This document shows positions 24,801 to 31,900 of a stretch of DNA of 64,000 bases, piece after piece. The DNA comes from Flavisolibacter tropicus (GTDB lineage Bacteria; Bacteroidota; Bacteroidia; Chitinophagales; Chitinophagaceae): contig NZ_CP011390.1 in NCBI RefSeq assembly GCF_001644645.1, forward strand, positions 4,336,001 through 4,400,000, in the 5' to 3' direction. A program made the position numbers and the translations under genes. How positions within the stretch are numbered: the first letter of the stretch is position 1; each line of letters begins with the position of its first letter. The notes below the pieces were generated by a model, which was given only the letters and a program-made list of their open reading frames with translations, was not told the DNA's origin and ran no database searches.

Positions 24801-25540
24801 TTTCTGGCGCTACTTATCAATGGTATAAAAAGACAAGTGCTGTAGATAGCGTACTAATCGGAACCGGTAGAGCTTATACCATTCCCTACATGCTGGAGCC
24901 TGATATTGCCACCTATGTTAGTAAAACATCTGTCAATAGTAGTTGTCTGACCAAGTTGTCGTATATCAATATGACGGGTAACTGTGATGGTATAACACTG
25001 GCGGTATCGCTGCAAGTGAATGGGAAAAAGACTACAAAAGGCAACCAGCTGGTTTGGAATATAGAGCCTGGCCAAAGCGGAGCCGTATATACGATAGAAA
25101 GAAAGACCGATATGGAAAGCAGTTTTAAAACCATTGCTAATGGTGGTTATGAGGCGGTGGGATCTGACAAATATTCTTTTATGGATGAAAGCCCTTACAA
25201 TGGCACCAACCTGTACCGCATCAAAAAAATAGTGTCAAACGGAATAGTAGAGTATAGTAATACCATGGCTATTGTAAACAGTACCACTAGTATCAATGTA
25301 TTTCCAAATCCGGTAAAAGAGTCTTTTACTATTTCTATTCATACTGAAAAGACCACGAATTACGTTGTAGCTTTTTATACCATAGATGGCCGCCTGATCT
25401 TTCAAAAACAACTGAATGGTATTACAGATACGGCCATCACTTATCCAACACCTGCAGGATTAAAAGCGGGTACCTACCTGTTGCGGATTACAAACCAGTC
25501 AACAGGAGGTAGTGAAAACCGGAAACTCTTGTTTCAATAA
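21842..25540 (+). CDS. Large T9SS-secreted surface protein with Cys-rich repeats
   Basis: 1232 residues. A signal peptide (IFLLFFLLLLAAQGFAQ, to about 31) is followed by SprB-like beta repeats (residues 33-290). About five modules of 75-85 residues follow (near 300-700), each carrying C..F.A...., YC.Y, C.TTG.F.N..YG.YC and C.DT...RCF, and then further beta domains. The C-terminus is a type A T9SS sorting domain, INVFPNPVKESFTISI to TYLLRITNQ. It is therefore exported across the outer membrane and probably anchored or released at the surface. The Cys pairs suggest disulfide-stabilised adhesion modules. No catalytic motif is seen. A strong terminator follows directly. Confidence 0.87.
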   Translation: MKMKTRSHILWGKPIFLLFFLLLLAAQGFAQTCSGLSFSCTTTESLCVSTGSITVTVTGGVGPFNFQVIGPTSTPYTSSNVITGLRPGSYKVIVQDVGSSGCTLEQDGVVVSGTYTAQSFFLTKTNPGCSNADGVIRIGSATGGRPSFTYTIMAGSASGVGSNNTTGTFSNLIPGDYYIQSEDACHNLVTRSIAIPDFSWSINSVSINRSVCDSADAVVGLLDNKGNTNASGSIFAGYMYGVVNAVGDTTWSSTRSFRFRAGKKLSGQIVVKDPCGVVKTQTWTVPALQIPSLGATVATSNYRCDSSFTAAITTPLGLITPNYCIYNSSSVLIGCNTTGTFTNLAYGSYCIKMTDGCYDTTISRCFTSTPPKPSVAATVQESNQTCTTFTATVTGRVNISGATYCLVKDDGSNGIVECNATGVFTNVPYGPYCINIKNDPYCYDTTIKRCFIATRPLPVINAVRMTSLACNTLIVDTLQGHSSTSATQFCLYKEDGTLWACNSTGVFDNIPHGNYCIRSLSECGDLSAPYCFNTQNNTPTVGNDVIRTDRTCKTFTAYISDTSRLVNPVYEIYNDLNVLIATNNTGIFHNLRYGTYCMKIKNDPTCIDMTFTRCFTETKPPATISATLTQSNTTCTAFTANITGTGLTTPRYYLLNASNDTIARNTTGVFPNLPYGSYCGVIIDGCEDTLRVCQTFEPLRGITLSSWISCNAGNSTVAAQMTSKNNPYNFYFYHPDGRLLHSVIGTWSNWQSVDLPGLPAGAQYKIVGVDNCGRRDSAYVTPQASSLTKSLSIRQRCPSGTWASGSGDLTVTSYSATFGTVTPRLIKKDAVAISQSYTTRSGNIYMFQDLGPATYVIEYTVNQCGTKQYDTVVVNPYVAPSQQNSAIYQCDNNSFSVNSIVVNGAGPFTYEIIGSTPASPSIVTGPQASPFFNINNGVAYSLINLRATDACGNSALDDAHVLPLGNLVITRTSNCLYRTITLSVDAISGATYQWYKKTSAVDSVLIGTGRAYTIPYMLEPDIATYVSKTSVNSSCLTKLSYINMTGNCDGITLAVSLQVNGKKTTKGNQLVWNIEPGQSGAVYTIERKTDMESSFKTIANGGYEAVGSDKYSFMDESPYNGTNLYRIKKIVSNGIVEYSNTMAIVNSTTSINVFPNPVKESFTISIHTEKTTNYVVAFYTIDGRLIFQKQLNGITDTAITYPTPAGLKAGTYLLRITNQSTGGSENRKLLFQ

Positions 25541-25559
25541 ATGCGAATTGATGTACAGT

Positions 25560-25590
25560 AAAAAGTCCCGCCAAAGCGGGACTTTTTATT
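25560..25590. terminator. Bidirectional intrinsic terminator
   Basis: AAAAAGTCCCGC (25560-25571) pairs perfectly with GCGGGACTTTTT (25576-25587) around a CAAA loop. It sits between convergent genes, and the aldehyde dehydrogenase stop codon (25586-25588) lies in its T-tract. Confidence 0.9.
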
Positions 25591-26959
25591 TGATCAGTTT
25601 TTTAAACAAGTTGAGTTTGCCTTTAAACGGTGGGTATTTAATGGCAGGGTCTAACCAGGTCGCTGTTTTCATGATGCCTTTTTGGTGACTAAAAGTGTCA
25701 AACGAAAAGCGCCCGTGGTAGGCTCCAATACCACTAGTGCCCCGGCCACCAAAGGGTAGCTGATGGTTGGTCAAATGCCAGCTGGCATTGTTGATACAAC
25801 CGCCACCAAAAGGAATGGACTTGAGCCAGTGATTTGCCCGGTCATTGCTGGAAGTAAACACATACAGGGCCAGCGGGTTCTTATGCGTGCGGATGATCCG
25901 GTATACATCCTCTTCCTGCTCCCATGTAAGCACCGGAAGCAAGGGGCCAAAGATCTCTTCCTGCATCACAGGGGCATCTAATGGCGGGTTATCTAACAAA
26001 GTTGGTTCAATAAAATGAGTGGCAGCGTCGATTCGGCCACCATAGATCACGTGTTCCTTTTGTATATAACTGGTCAGGCGGTGAAACGATTTGTCGTTTA
26101 CAATCTTGCCAAAATGATAATCGCGTACACCTTCCGTATTATAAAAGGCTCCTATCTGCTGCTTTAATTCTTTAAGAAAAGCATCCTTTATACTGACATG
26201 TAGCAGTAAGTAATCGGGTGCCACACACATCTGGCCGGCATTGGAAAACTTGGTTAGTGCAATGCGTTTAGCAGCTATTTTCAGATTAGCGTCTTTTTCA
26301 ATGATACAGGGGCTTTTACCACCCAGTTCCAGTGTAACCGGCACCAGCTTTTTGGCTGCCATCTCGTAAATAACAGTACCAATTTGTGTGCTGCCGGTGT
26401 AGAATACGTGATCAAACCGGAAGTTGTTCATCATCTGTGGAATCACTGTCGCCCCATCGCCCTGTATTATACTTATATAACGCTGGTCAAACGTTTCAGT
26501 AATGATCGTTTCCAGGATAGAGGCTGTGGCGGGTGCAAATTCACTGGGTTTCAATACTACACAGTTCCCAGCAGCAATAGCGCCAACCAGCGGTGATAGT
26601 AAAAGCTGCACCGGGTAGTTCCAGGGGCTAATGATCAAAACCACGCCCAAAGGTTCGGGCAGGATAAAACTCTTGCCAGGGAAGTTCAGCAGGTTGGTGC
26701 CTACCCGCTTAGGCCGCATCCACTTTTTTAAATGCTTCAGGGCATAATTTATTTCAGCAACGGTAAAGCCGATCTCTGTTACCCAGGCCTCTTCCTTATT
26801 CTTCTTTAGGTCTTTGGCTAAAGCATCATATATCGCTTCTTCATGCTGGTACAAGGCAGCTTTCAGCTTTTCCAGCTGTTCCTTCCGAAAAGCATATGAA
26901 TGGGTAGCGCCGGAGGCAAAATAAGTTTGTTGCTCTTGTAATTGAAGGGCCCTGTCCAT
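25586..26959 (-). CDS. Aldehyde dehydrogenase family protein
   Basis: 457 residues from ATG 26959; a TTG three codons upstream is less likely. Motifs: ISPWNYPV, VLKPSEFAP, YTGSTQIG for NAD(P) binding, LELGGKSP with general base Glu211, SNAGQMCVAPDY with nucleophile Cys245, and EEIFGPLLPV. The length (about 460) and the extended C-terminal segment after GGRGTSGIGAYHG match class 3, fatty-aldehyde-type ALDH, including a possible membrane-associating tail. The likely role is oxidation of medium or long-chain aldehydes to acids, which could connect with the AlkB-like gene elsewhere in the window, though they are far apart. Confidence 0.92.
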   Translation of the reverse strand: MDRALQLQEQQTYFASGATHSYAFRKEQLEKLKAALYQHEEAIYDALAKDLKKNKEEAWVTEIGFTVAEINYALKHLKKWMRPKRVGTNLLNFPGKSFILPEPLGVVLIISPWNYPVQLLLSPLVGAIAAGNCVVLKPSEFAPATASILETIITETFDQRYISIIQGDGATVIPQMMNNFRFDHVFYTGSTQIGTVIYEMAAKKLVPVTLELGGKSPCIIEKDANLKIAAKRIALTKFSNAGQMCVAPDYLLLHVSIKDAFLKELKQQIGAFYNTEGVRDYHFGKIVNDKSFHRLTSYIQKEHVIYGGRIDAATHFIEPTLLDNPPLDAPVMQEEIFGPLLPVLTWEQEEDVYRIIRTHKNPLALYVFTSSNDRANHWLKSIPFGGGCINNASWHLTNHQLPFGGRGTSGIGAYHGRFSFDTFSHQKGIMKTATWLDPAIKYPPFKGKLNLFKKLIK

Positions 26960-26980
26960 AATACACAAGGTAAGTGAATG

Positions 26981-27050
26981 CCGTGAAACGTCAAACGTGA
27001 GACGTGAAGCCCCACCCGGCCTCCCCGAAGGGGAAGGGAGCCAACGCGCA
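26981..27050. repeat. Composite repeat: CACGTTTCACG-type words plus GC-rich palindrome, copy 3
   Basis: CGTGAAACGTCAAACGTGAG, ACGTGAAG, then CTCCCCGAAGGGGAAGGGAG and CCAACGCGCAAA. It matches 16262-16340 in order and orientation. Confidence 0.65.
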
Positions 27051-27090
27051 AAACCAGAAGATCAATCACTTTCTATTTCTTTATCTGTAT

Positions 27091-27126
27091 TGCTCATTGA
27101 GCGTTGAATATTGAGCATTGAACATT
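27091..27126. repeat. TTGAACAT-type word repeat, copy 1
   Basis: TGCTCATTGAGCGTTGAATA followed by TTGAGCATTGAACATT: consecutive 9-10 bp units of (A)TTGA(A/G)(C/T)(A/G)(T). The same family recurs at 47398-47480 and 49689-49727. Confidence 0.6.
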
Positions 27127-27386
27127 CCTTCTTCTTTTCGAATTTCGCGTTTCCCATTTTGCATTTTCCTCCCTTCTCCTTCTCTCCTTAGCTCACAGGT
27201 TTCTCTATCCAGTGACTTATTGACTTCTCTTTTCTTTCCTTTCCCTCCTTTTTCTCCTAGCTCTAACAAACAATTAAGACTTTGGAATTGCGCATCTACT
27301 TAGTTTTCAAAAATTTTGCAGAAGATTGATCGCAGCATCGTAGAAACATTCTTACTTCGTATATCTATTCCCCGGATTTCTAATTT

Positions 27387-29492
27387 ATGTCGGTATTTAA
27401 CCAATCGCGGAGCTATATCATACGCCTGTTATTCCTGGTCGTTTTTCTTGTCATCATTGGTCAACTGTTCAACCTTCAAGTGCTGTCAGGAAAATACCAA
27501 CAACTGGCACAGGCAAATGCCGTTTTCCGCAAAGTAGTGTACCCGCCACGAGGCATCATCTTCGACCGCAAGGGTAAGGCTATCTTAAATAACACTTTAA
27601 TGTACGACCTGATGGTAACCCCATCACAGGTCAAGAACGTAGATACTTCATTTCTCTGTCAGCTATTGGAGATAGATACAGCCGTCTTTAAGCAGCGCAT
27701 GGTGGAAGCCATTGTTCGCAACGGGCGGTTTCGTCCTTCTTCTTTTGAGGAGCTTTTAAGTCCTGAAAAATATGCACGCCTGGAAGAGAATATGTGGCGT
27801 TTCAGCAGTGGCTTTTACCTGCAACAGCGTCCTGTAAGAGTTTATCCGTTCAACGCCGCCCCACACGTAATGGGCTATGTGGGTGAGGTAGACTCTGGTA
27901 TCATTGCCCGCTCTGGTGGTTTTTACCAGGCTGGCGACTACGTGGGCCGCAGTGGATTAGAAGCTTATTATGAAAGGGTACTGATGGGTCAGCGCGGTGT
28001 GCAGTTTATGATCAAAGACAACAAGAACCGCTTGGTAGGTCAATATGAGAATGGGCAGTTTGATACAGCAGCGATAGCTGGTAGAGGACTGCGCACCTTT
28101 ATAGATATAGATATTCAGCAGCTGGCTGAGAAACTAATGGCCAATAAAGTAGGGGCTGTGGTAGCACTCGAGCCTAAAACGGGTGGTATCATTGCCATGG
28201 TCTCCGGCCCCAATTATGATCCCAATGCCTTGACCGGCTCTGAAAAAAAGAAAAACTATTCTAAGCTAGTATTAGATGTAGCCGGCCCCTTGTTGAACCG
28301 AGCTATTGCTGGTACCTATCCTCCAGGCTCTACGTTTAAACCAATTGGTGGTCTTGTGGCGCTAGATGAAGGGTTGATCACGCCTAGGTTTGGTTACCCA
28401 TGTGGCGGTCGTTACTATGCCTGTGGTATTGGAAAGCCTGCTTGTACACACTCTGGTGGTGGCCACGCTGCCACTTTGCGCCTGGCAATTGCTAACTCTT
28501 GTAACTCCTATTTTACCCATGTATACCGCATGGCAGTAGATAACCCCAAGTACCGTAATGTAGAAGAGGGCTATGCTGTATGGAGGCATTACCTCAATAA
28601 CTTTGGATTGGGGGTACAATTGGGTGTTGACTTACCGGGTGAATACAGAAAATCCGGTATTCCGGATACATCCGTTTATAACCGGGTTTACCGCAACTCC
28701 TGGAGTTCTTGTACCAACCTGACCTTGGGTATAGGACAGGATATGATGCTGGCTACCCCACTGCAGTTAGCCAACTCCATGTGCATCATTGCAAACAAAG
28801 GCTATTACTATACCCCACATTTTGTAAGAGATATTGATGGCGAAACAAAAGATGATACCATCCTAAATAAATTCCGTCAAAAACACGAAGTTTTGACACA
28901 TATCTCCGATACAGCTTTTGAAGCAGTGATCAGTGGTATGCAGGATGTGGTAGAAATAGGTACAGCTCGTGTGGCCAAAGTACCGGGCTTTAATGTATGT
29001 GCTAAAACAGGTACGGCAGAAAACTACCGGATCATTGATCGCAAAAAGGTGAAGCTGAAAGATAACTCCATGTTTGTGTGCTTTGCTCCACGCGAAAATC
29101 CAAAGATCGCTATTGCTGTAGTAGTAGAGAACGCGGGCTTTGGTGCTACCTGGGGTGGTAACATTGCACAGCTCTTAATGGAAAAATACCTGACGGATTC
29201 GCTGCGTCCTGAGCGGGCTAAAGAGGCCGAGCGTATTGCCAGTAGCAATCTGATGCCTCCTTATCTATCACGGTTACAATACATTGAGGACTCTACGCGT
29301 GCACGTCTCTATTTTGACCTGACCAAAGACAGCAGCTATCTTAGAAAATATATTCACAGAGGATTACCGTCTGCCCCGGCTAAGAAAGACTCTTCGGCCC
29401 CCAAGCCCAAGACCCGCCTGGCCTACTTGCCAATTTGGGAAGCTGTATTGCCTAAAGAACTAATTGATCTTAAAAAGAAATCCGTAGCCTAA
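27387..29492 (+). CDS. mrdA: Penicillin-binding protein 2 (peptidoglycan transpeptidase)
   Basis: 701 residues with an N-terminal membrane anchor (IIRLLFLVVFLVIIGQLFNL). A dimerisation/pedestal region (PPRGIIFDRKG onwards) precedes the transpeptidase domain with all three active-site motifs: S315-TFK in PPGSTFKPIGG, S371-CN in ANSCNSY, and K540-TG in CAKTGTAEN. It crosslinks lateral-wall peptidoglycan in the rod complex. It has a C-terminal extension of about 75 residues rich in Lys, Ser and Pro. The stop overlaps the rodA start (TAATG), the standard elongasome pairing. The preceding CT-rich repeats belong to the spacer. Confidence 0.95.
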   Translation: MSVFNQSRSYIIRLLFLVVFLVIIGQLFNLQVLSGKYQQLAQANAVFRKVVYPPRGIIFDRKGKAILNNTLMYDLMVTPSQVKNVDTSFLCQLLEIDTAVFKQRMVEAIVRNGRFRPSSFEELLSPEKYARLEENMWRFSSGFYLQQRPVRVYPFNAAPHVMGYVGEVDSGIIARSGGFYQAGDYVGRSGLEAYYERVLMGQRGVQFMIKDNKNRLVGQYENGQFDTAAIAGRGLRTFIDIDIQQLAEKLMANKVGAVVALEPKTGGIIAMVSGPNYDPNALTGSEKKKNYSKLVLDVAGPLLNRAIAGTYPPGSTFKPIGGLVALDEGLITPRFGYPCGGRYYACGIGKPACTHSGGGHAATLRLAIANSCNSYFTHVYRMAVDNPKYRNVEEGYAVWRHYLNNFGLGVQLGVDLPGEYRKSGIPDTSVYNRVYRNSWSSCTNLTLGIGQDMMLATPLQLANSMCIIANKGYYYTPHFVRDIDGETKDDTILNKFRQKHEVLTHISDTAFEAVISGMQDVVEIGTARVAKVPGFNVCAKTGTAENYRIIDRKKVKLKDNSMFVCFAPRENPKIAIAVVVENAGFGATWGGNIAQLLMEKYLTDSLRPERAKEAERIASSNLMPPYLSRLQYIEDSTRARLYFDLTKDSSYLRKYIHRGLPSAPAKKDSSAPKPKTRLAYLPIWEAVLPKELIDLKKKSVA

Positions 29493-30829
29493 TGAGCAAG
29501 AGTAAGGGAAGTATTTCAAAAGGAGTGGATGTTATAACCATCTGGTTGTATATCCTGTTAGTGGGTATCGGGCTGACGGCCATCTTTGCGGTAACGTATA
29601 AGGAAGGCGATCCCATCATCTCCAGCTTTTTTACCTTCAAAACTGATTACAGTAAGCAGTTTGTCTTTTTTATCGTTTCGTTTATCATAGGAATCTTCAT
29701 ACTGGTCACCGATAGTAAGTTCTTCCCGGCAACCGCCAACCTCTGGTATGCCGTAGGGATCTTCCTGCTATTGCTGGTGTTTCCATTTCACTCCAATGTA
29801 AAGGGAACAGAGTCGATCATCCGTTTGGGAGGTATTCAGTTTCAGCCGGCCGAGTTCTGTAAGGTCTGTGTATGCCTGGCGCTGGCCAAGTACATTTCTC
29901 TACCCGATATGGATTTTAGCAAAAAGCGCTCGCAGCTTATTGCAGCAGCTATTGCCCTTACCCCGGCATTGATCACTATCGCGCAAAAAGAAACAGGTCT
30001 GGCCCTGGTGTATTTCTCTTTCTTTTTAGTGATGTACCGAGAAGGCTTACCACCTACCATTTTGATCATTGCCTTTTCTATTGCCGCCCTGGTAATTGCT
30101 TCCATAGTAATTGAGCCTAATACACTAGCTATTTCGCTTACTGTTATTGCGGGGTTGGTTATCCTGTTGAACAGGCGCCAGATTCGGAAGCATAAAGGTC
30201 TTTTGGTGCCCATTATCGCCTTGTGGTTTGTATGTGTAGGTATACAGCGTTTTGCCGTGCCATTCCTGTTTGCCAATGTGTTACAAAAGCACCAGGTGGA
30301 GCGTATTTATTCACTGTTCGGTAAAGACAATCCTTATTCAGAAGGCCCAATGATTGCTAACGCTGCCGGAGCTCCCAAAAAAGACAATACCGCCGACTAC
30401 AATGTGCGACAATCAAAGATTGCCATTGGCTCGGGAGGATTACTGGGTAAAGGTTTGTTACAGGGTACCCAAACCCGCTATGACTTTGTACCCGAGCAGC
30501 GTACCGACTTTATCTTTTGTACAATAGGAGAGGGCTTTGGCTTTGTAGGTACTACCGTATTGTTATTGGTCTATCTCTTGCTGCTTTTCCGGATTATTAT
30601 TCTGGCCGAGCGACAACGAAGTGTGTTCAGTCGATGCTATGCCTATGGTGTAGCCGCCGTTTTATTCTTCCACATTGCCATTAATGTGGCCATGACGGTG
30701 GGACTAGCACCCGTAATTGGTATCCCATTACCATTTGTAAGCTATGGCGGTACGGCCTTACTTACGTTTACCATTCTGCTGTTCATCCTGATTCGACTGG
30801 ATGCAGACCGGCAGATGGTATTGCGATAA
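29492..30829 (+). CDS. rodA: Rod shape-determining protein RodA (SEDS glycosyltransferase)
   Basis: 445 residues, ten or so membrane helices. SEDS features: GTESIIRLGGIQFQPAEFCK with the conserved Gln-Pro-Ala-Glu, the large loop with YNVRQSKIAIGSGG, then FVPEQRTDFIFCTIGEGFGF containing the catalytic Asp, and IGIPLPFVSYGG near the end. It polymerises lipid II glycan strands together with PBP2, whose gene overlaps it by one base. It is slightly longer than E. coli RodA because of insertions around residues 195-290. Confidence 0.95.
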   Translation: MSKSKGSISKGVDVITIWLYILLVGIGLTAIFAVTYKEGDPIISSFFTFKTDYSKQFVFFIVSFIIGIFILVTDSKFFPATANLWYAVGIFLLLLVFPFHSNVKGTESIIRLGGIQFQPAEFCKVCVCLALAKYISLPDMDFSKKRSQLIAAAIALTPALITIAQKETGLALVYFSFFLVMYREGLPPTILIIAFSIAALVIASIVIEPNTLAISLTVIAGLVILLNRRQIRKHKGLLVPIIALWFVCVGIQRFAVPFLFANVLQKHQVERIYSLFGKDNPYSEGPMIANAAGAPKKDNTADYNVRQSKIAIGSGGLLGKGLLQGTQTRYDFVPEQRTDFIFCTIGEGFGFVGTTVLLLVYLLLLFRIIILAERQRSVFSRCYAYGVAAVLFFHIAINVAMTVGLAPVIGIPLPFVSYGGTALLTFTILLFILIRLDADRQMVLR

Positions 30830-30860
30830 CCCCCTGTCCCCCCTAAAGGGGAGACTTAGG
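30830..30860. repeat. GC-rich dispersed palindrome, copy 4 (left arm of an inverted pair)
   Basis: Begins at the base after the rodA stop codon: CCCCCTGTCCCCCC, TAAAGGGGAGACTTAGG. It is an almost exact inverse of 30987-31015, differing by one C in the C-run. Confidence 0.75.
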
Positions 30861-30904
30861 CTTATTATACTGCCGTTATACAATCATCTTTATAGATAAA
30901 TCAT

Positions 30905-30940
30905 AAATAAGAATGCCTCCTAAAGGAGGCATTCTTATTT
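30905..30940. terminator. Intrinsic terminator after rodA
   Basis: A perfect 16-bp stem (AAATAAGAATGCCTCC and its complement) with loop TAAA, T-rich on exit. It is centred between the two inverted GC-rich repeats. Confidence 0.88.
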
Positions 30941-30986
30941 AACTCATATTACTAAGTAACAGGTTCTGTAAAAGGAAAACAACGCT

Positions 30987-31015
30987 CTAAGTCTCCCCTT
31001 TAGGGGGACAGGGGG
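30987..31015. repeat. GC-rich dispersed palindrome, copy 5 (right arm of the inverted pair)
   Basis: CTAAGTCTCCCCTTTAG, GGGGACAGGGGG. It ends at the base before the TATCTTTG box of the MBL-fold gene, so repeat and promoter are directly joined. Confidence 0.75.
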
Positions 31016-31023
31016 TATCTTTG
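31016..31023 (+). promoter_or_regulatory. Candidate -7 promoter box (TATCTTTG) of the MBL-fold gene
   Basis: An exact TAnnTTTG match only 4 nt before the ATG. Transcription starting at the usual distance would begin at or very near the start codon, giving a leaderless mRNA. Confidence 0.6.
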
Positions 31024-31027
31024 CGCC

Positions 31028-31765
31028 ATGAAAGTGATTCCATTATCCGAGGGCTCATTTACGATAGATAAAACCAAGCTATTTGTGCCCTTTGATGAAC
31101 AGACAGATGTATTGAATGAGCGCCCCATTGGAAGCTTATTAGTAGAGATCCAGCCTTTCCTGGTTATTACCTCAAAAGATGTGTTGTTGCTAGACGCTGG
31201 TTTAGGATATAATACTCCTGATGGCAAATTGCAAATCCATGAAAATATACGCGCTGCAGGCTATGAACCCGGGCAGGTAACTAAAGTATTGATGTCGCAT
31301 CTGCACAAAGACCATGCAGGTGGTGTCAGCAACTCTAGATCCCGTGTTCTCAACTTCCCGAATGCAACCTATTACGTACAAAAGCGGGAGCTGGATTTCG
31401 CCTTGGCAAAAGGCCTACCCTCGTTTTTGCCGGAGGAGCTAGAACCACTACTAAATTCACCACAAGTAAAGTTTTTAAATGATGATGAAGGCACCATTGA
31501 TGACTATATAACTTACTGGCATACCGGCGCCCATTCACCCAATCACCAGGTGTTTTGGATCAGGGAAGAAGGTGAGACCATCTTCTTTGGTGGTGATGAT
31601 GCTCCCCAGTTGCAGCAAATGAAAGTGCGTTATAAAACCAAGTACGACTTTGATCCTGAAAAAGCCATGCACCTGCGCAAACAATGGTGGGAGCAGGGCA
31701 ATAAAGAAGGCTGGCAGTTTTTGTTCTATCACGATATCAAACACGCAACGTACAAGCAGGCATAG
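31028..31765 (+). CDS. MBL-fold metallo-hydrolase
   Basis: 245 residues. The metal-binding HxHxDH motif reads HLHKDH (91-96), preceded by LLLDAGLGY, with further ligands in YWHTGAHSPNH and FGGDDAPQ, and a final His in FYHDIKH. This is the lactonase/hydrolase branch of the metallo-beta-lactamase superfamily, cytoplasmic with no signal peptide. AHL-lactonase-like overall order is seen, but substrate assignment is not possible. It is monocistronic, bracketed by terminators. Confidence 0.87.
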   Translation: MKVIPLSEGSFTIDKTKLFVPFDEQTDVLNERPIGSLLVEIQPFLVITSKDVLLLDAGLGYNTPDGKLQIHENIRAAGYEPGQVTKVLMSHLHKDHAGGVSNSRSRVLNFPNATYYVQKRELDFALAKGLPSFLPEELEPLLNSPQVKFLNDDEGTIDDYITYWHTGAHSPNHQVFWIREEGETIFFGGDDAPQLQQMKVRYKTKYDFDPEKAMHLRKQWWEQGNKEGWQFLFYHDIKHATYKQA

Positions 31766-31835
31766 ACAAGCTTGTGAATGGTCAATGGTGAGTAGCTAGC
31801 GCACAAGGCCCAAAGATTAAACAGTGCTACATAAA

Positions 31836-31866
31836 AAAAGCACTCCGTTAGTGGAGTGCTTTTCGT
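31836..31866. terminator. Intrinsic terminator, AGCACTCC type, copy 1
   Basis: AAAAGCACTCC (31836-31846) pairs with GGAGTGCTTTT (31853-31863). It lies between the convergent MBL-fold and tryptophan dioxygenase genes. The same stem sequence recurs at 39491 and 49743. Confidence 0.87.
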
Positions 31867-31900
31867 TTATAAAGCTATTTGTAAATAATAATACTCGTTG

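Larger units (their letters stand above)
26960..27386. other. Repeat-filled intergenic region upstream of mrdA
   Basis: A 427-bp spacer with three kinds of word repeats in order: CACGTTTCACG-type with GC-rich palindrome (26981-27050), TTGAACAT-type (27091-27126), and a long CT-rich tract (27127-27262) with CTCCTTAGCTC and CTCCTAGCTC words. Open frames through the tract, on either strand, are low-complexity artefacts. The mrdA promoter should lie in the last 80 bp. Confidence 0.55.

Noticed and set aside
27081..27303. Frames on both strands in the CT-rich tract before mrdA
   Set aside because: Proteins are homopolymer-like (Lys/Glu/Arg or Ser/Phe/Pro) and come from the repeat.
30987..31015. 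Shine-Dalgarno sequence (AGGGGG) for the MBL-fold gene
   Set aside because: It belongs to the GC-rich repeat and lies upstream of the promoter box, so it would not be in the mRNA.
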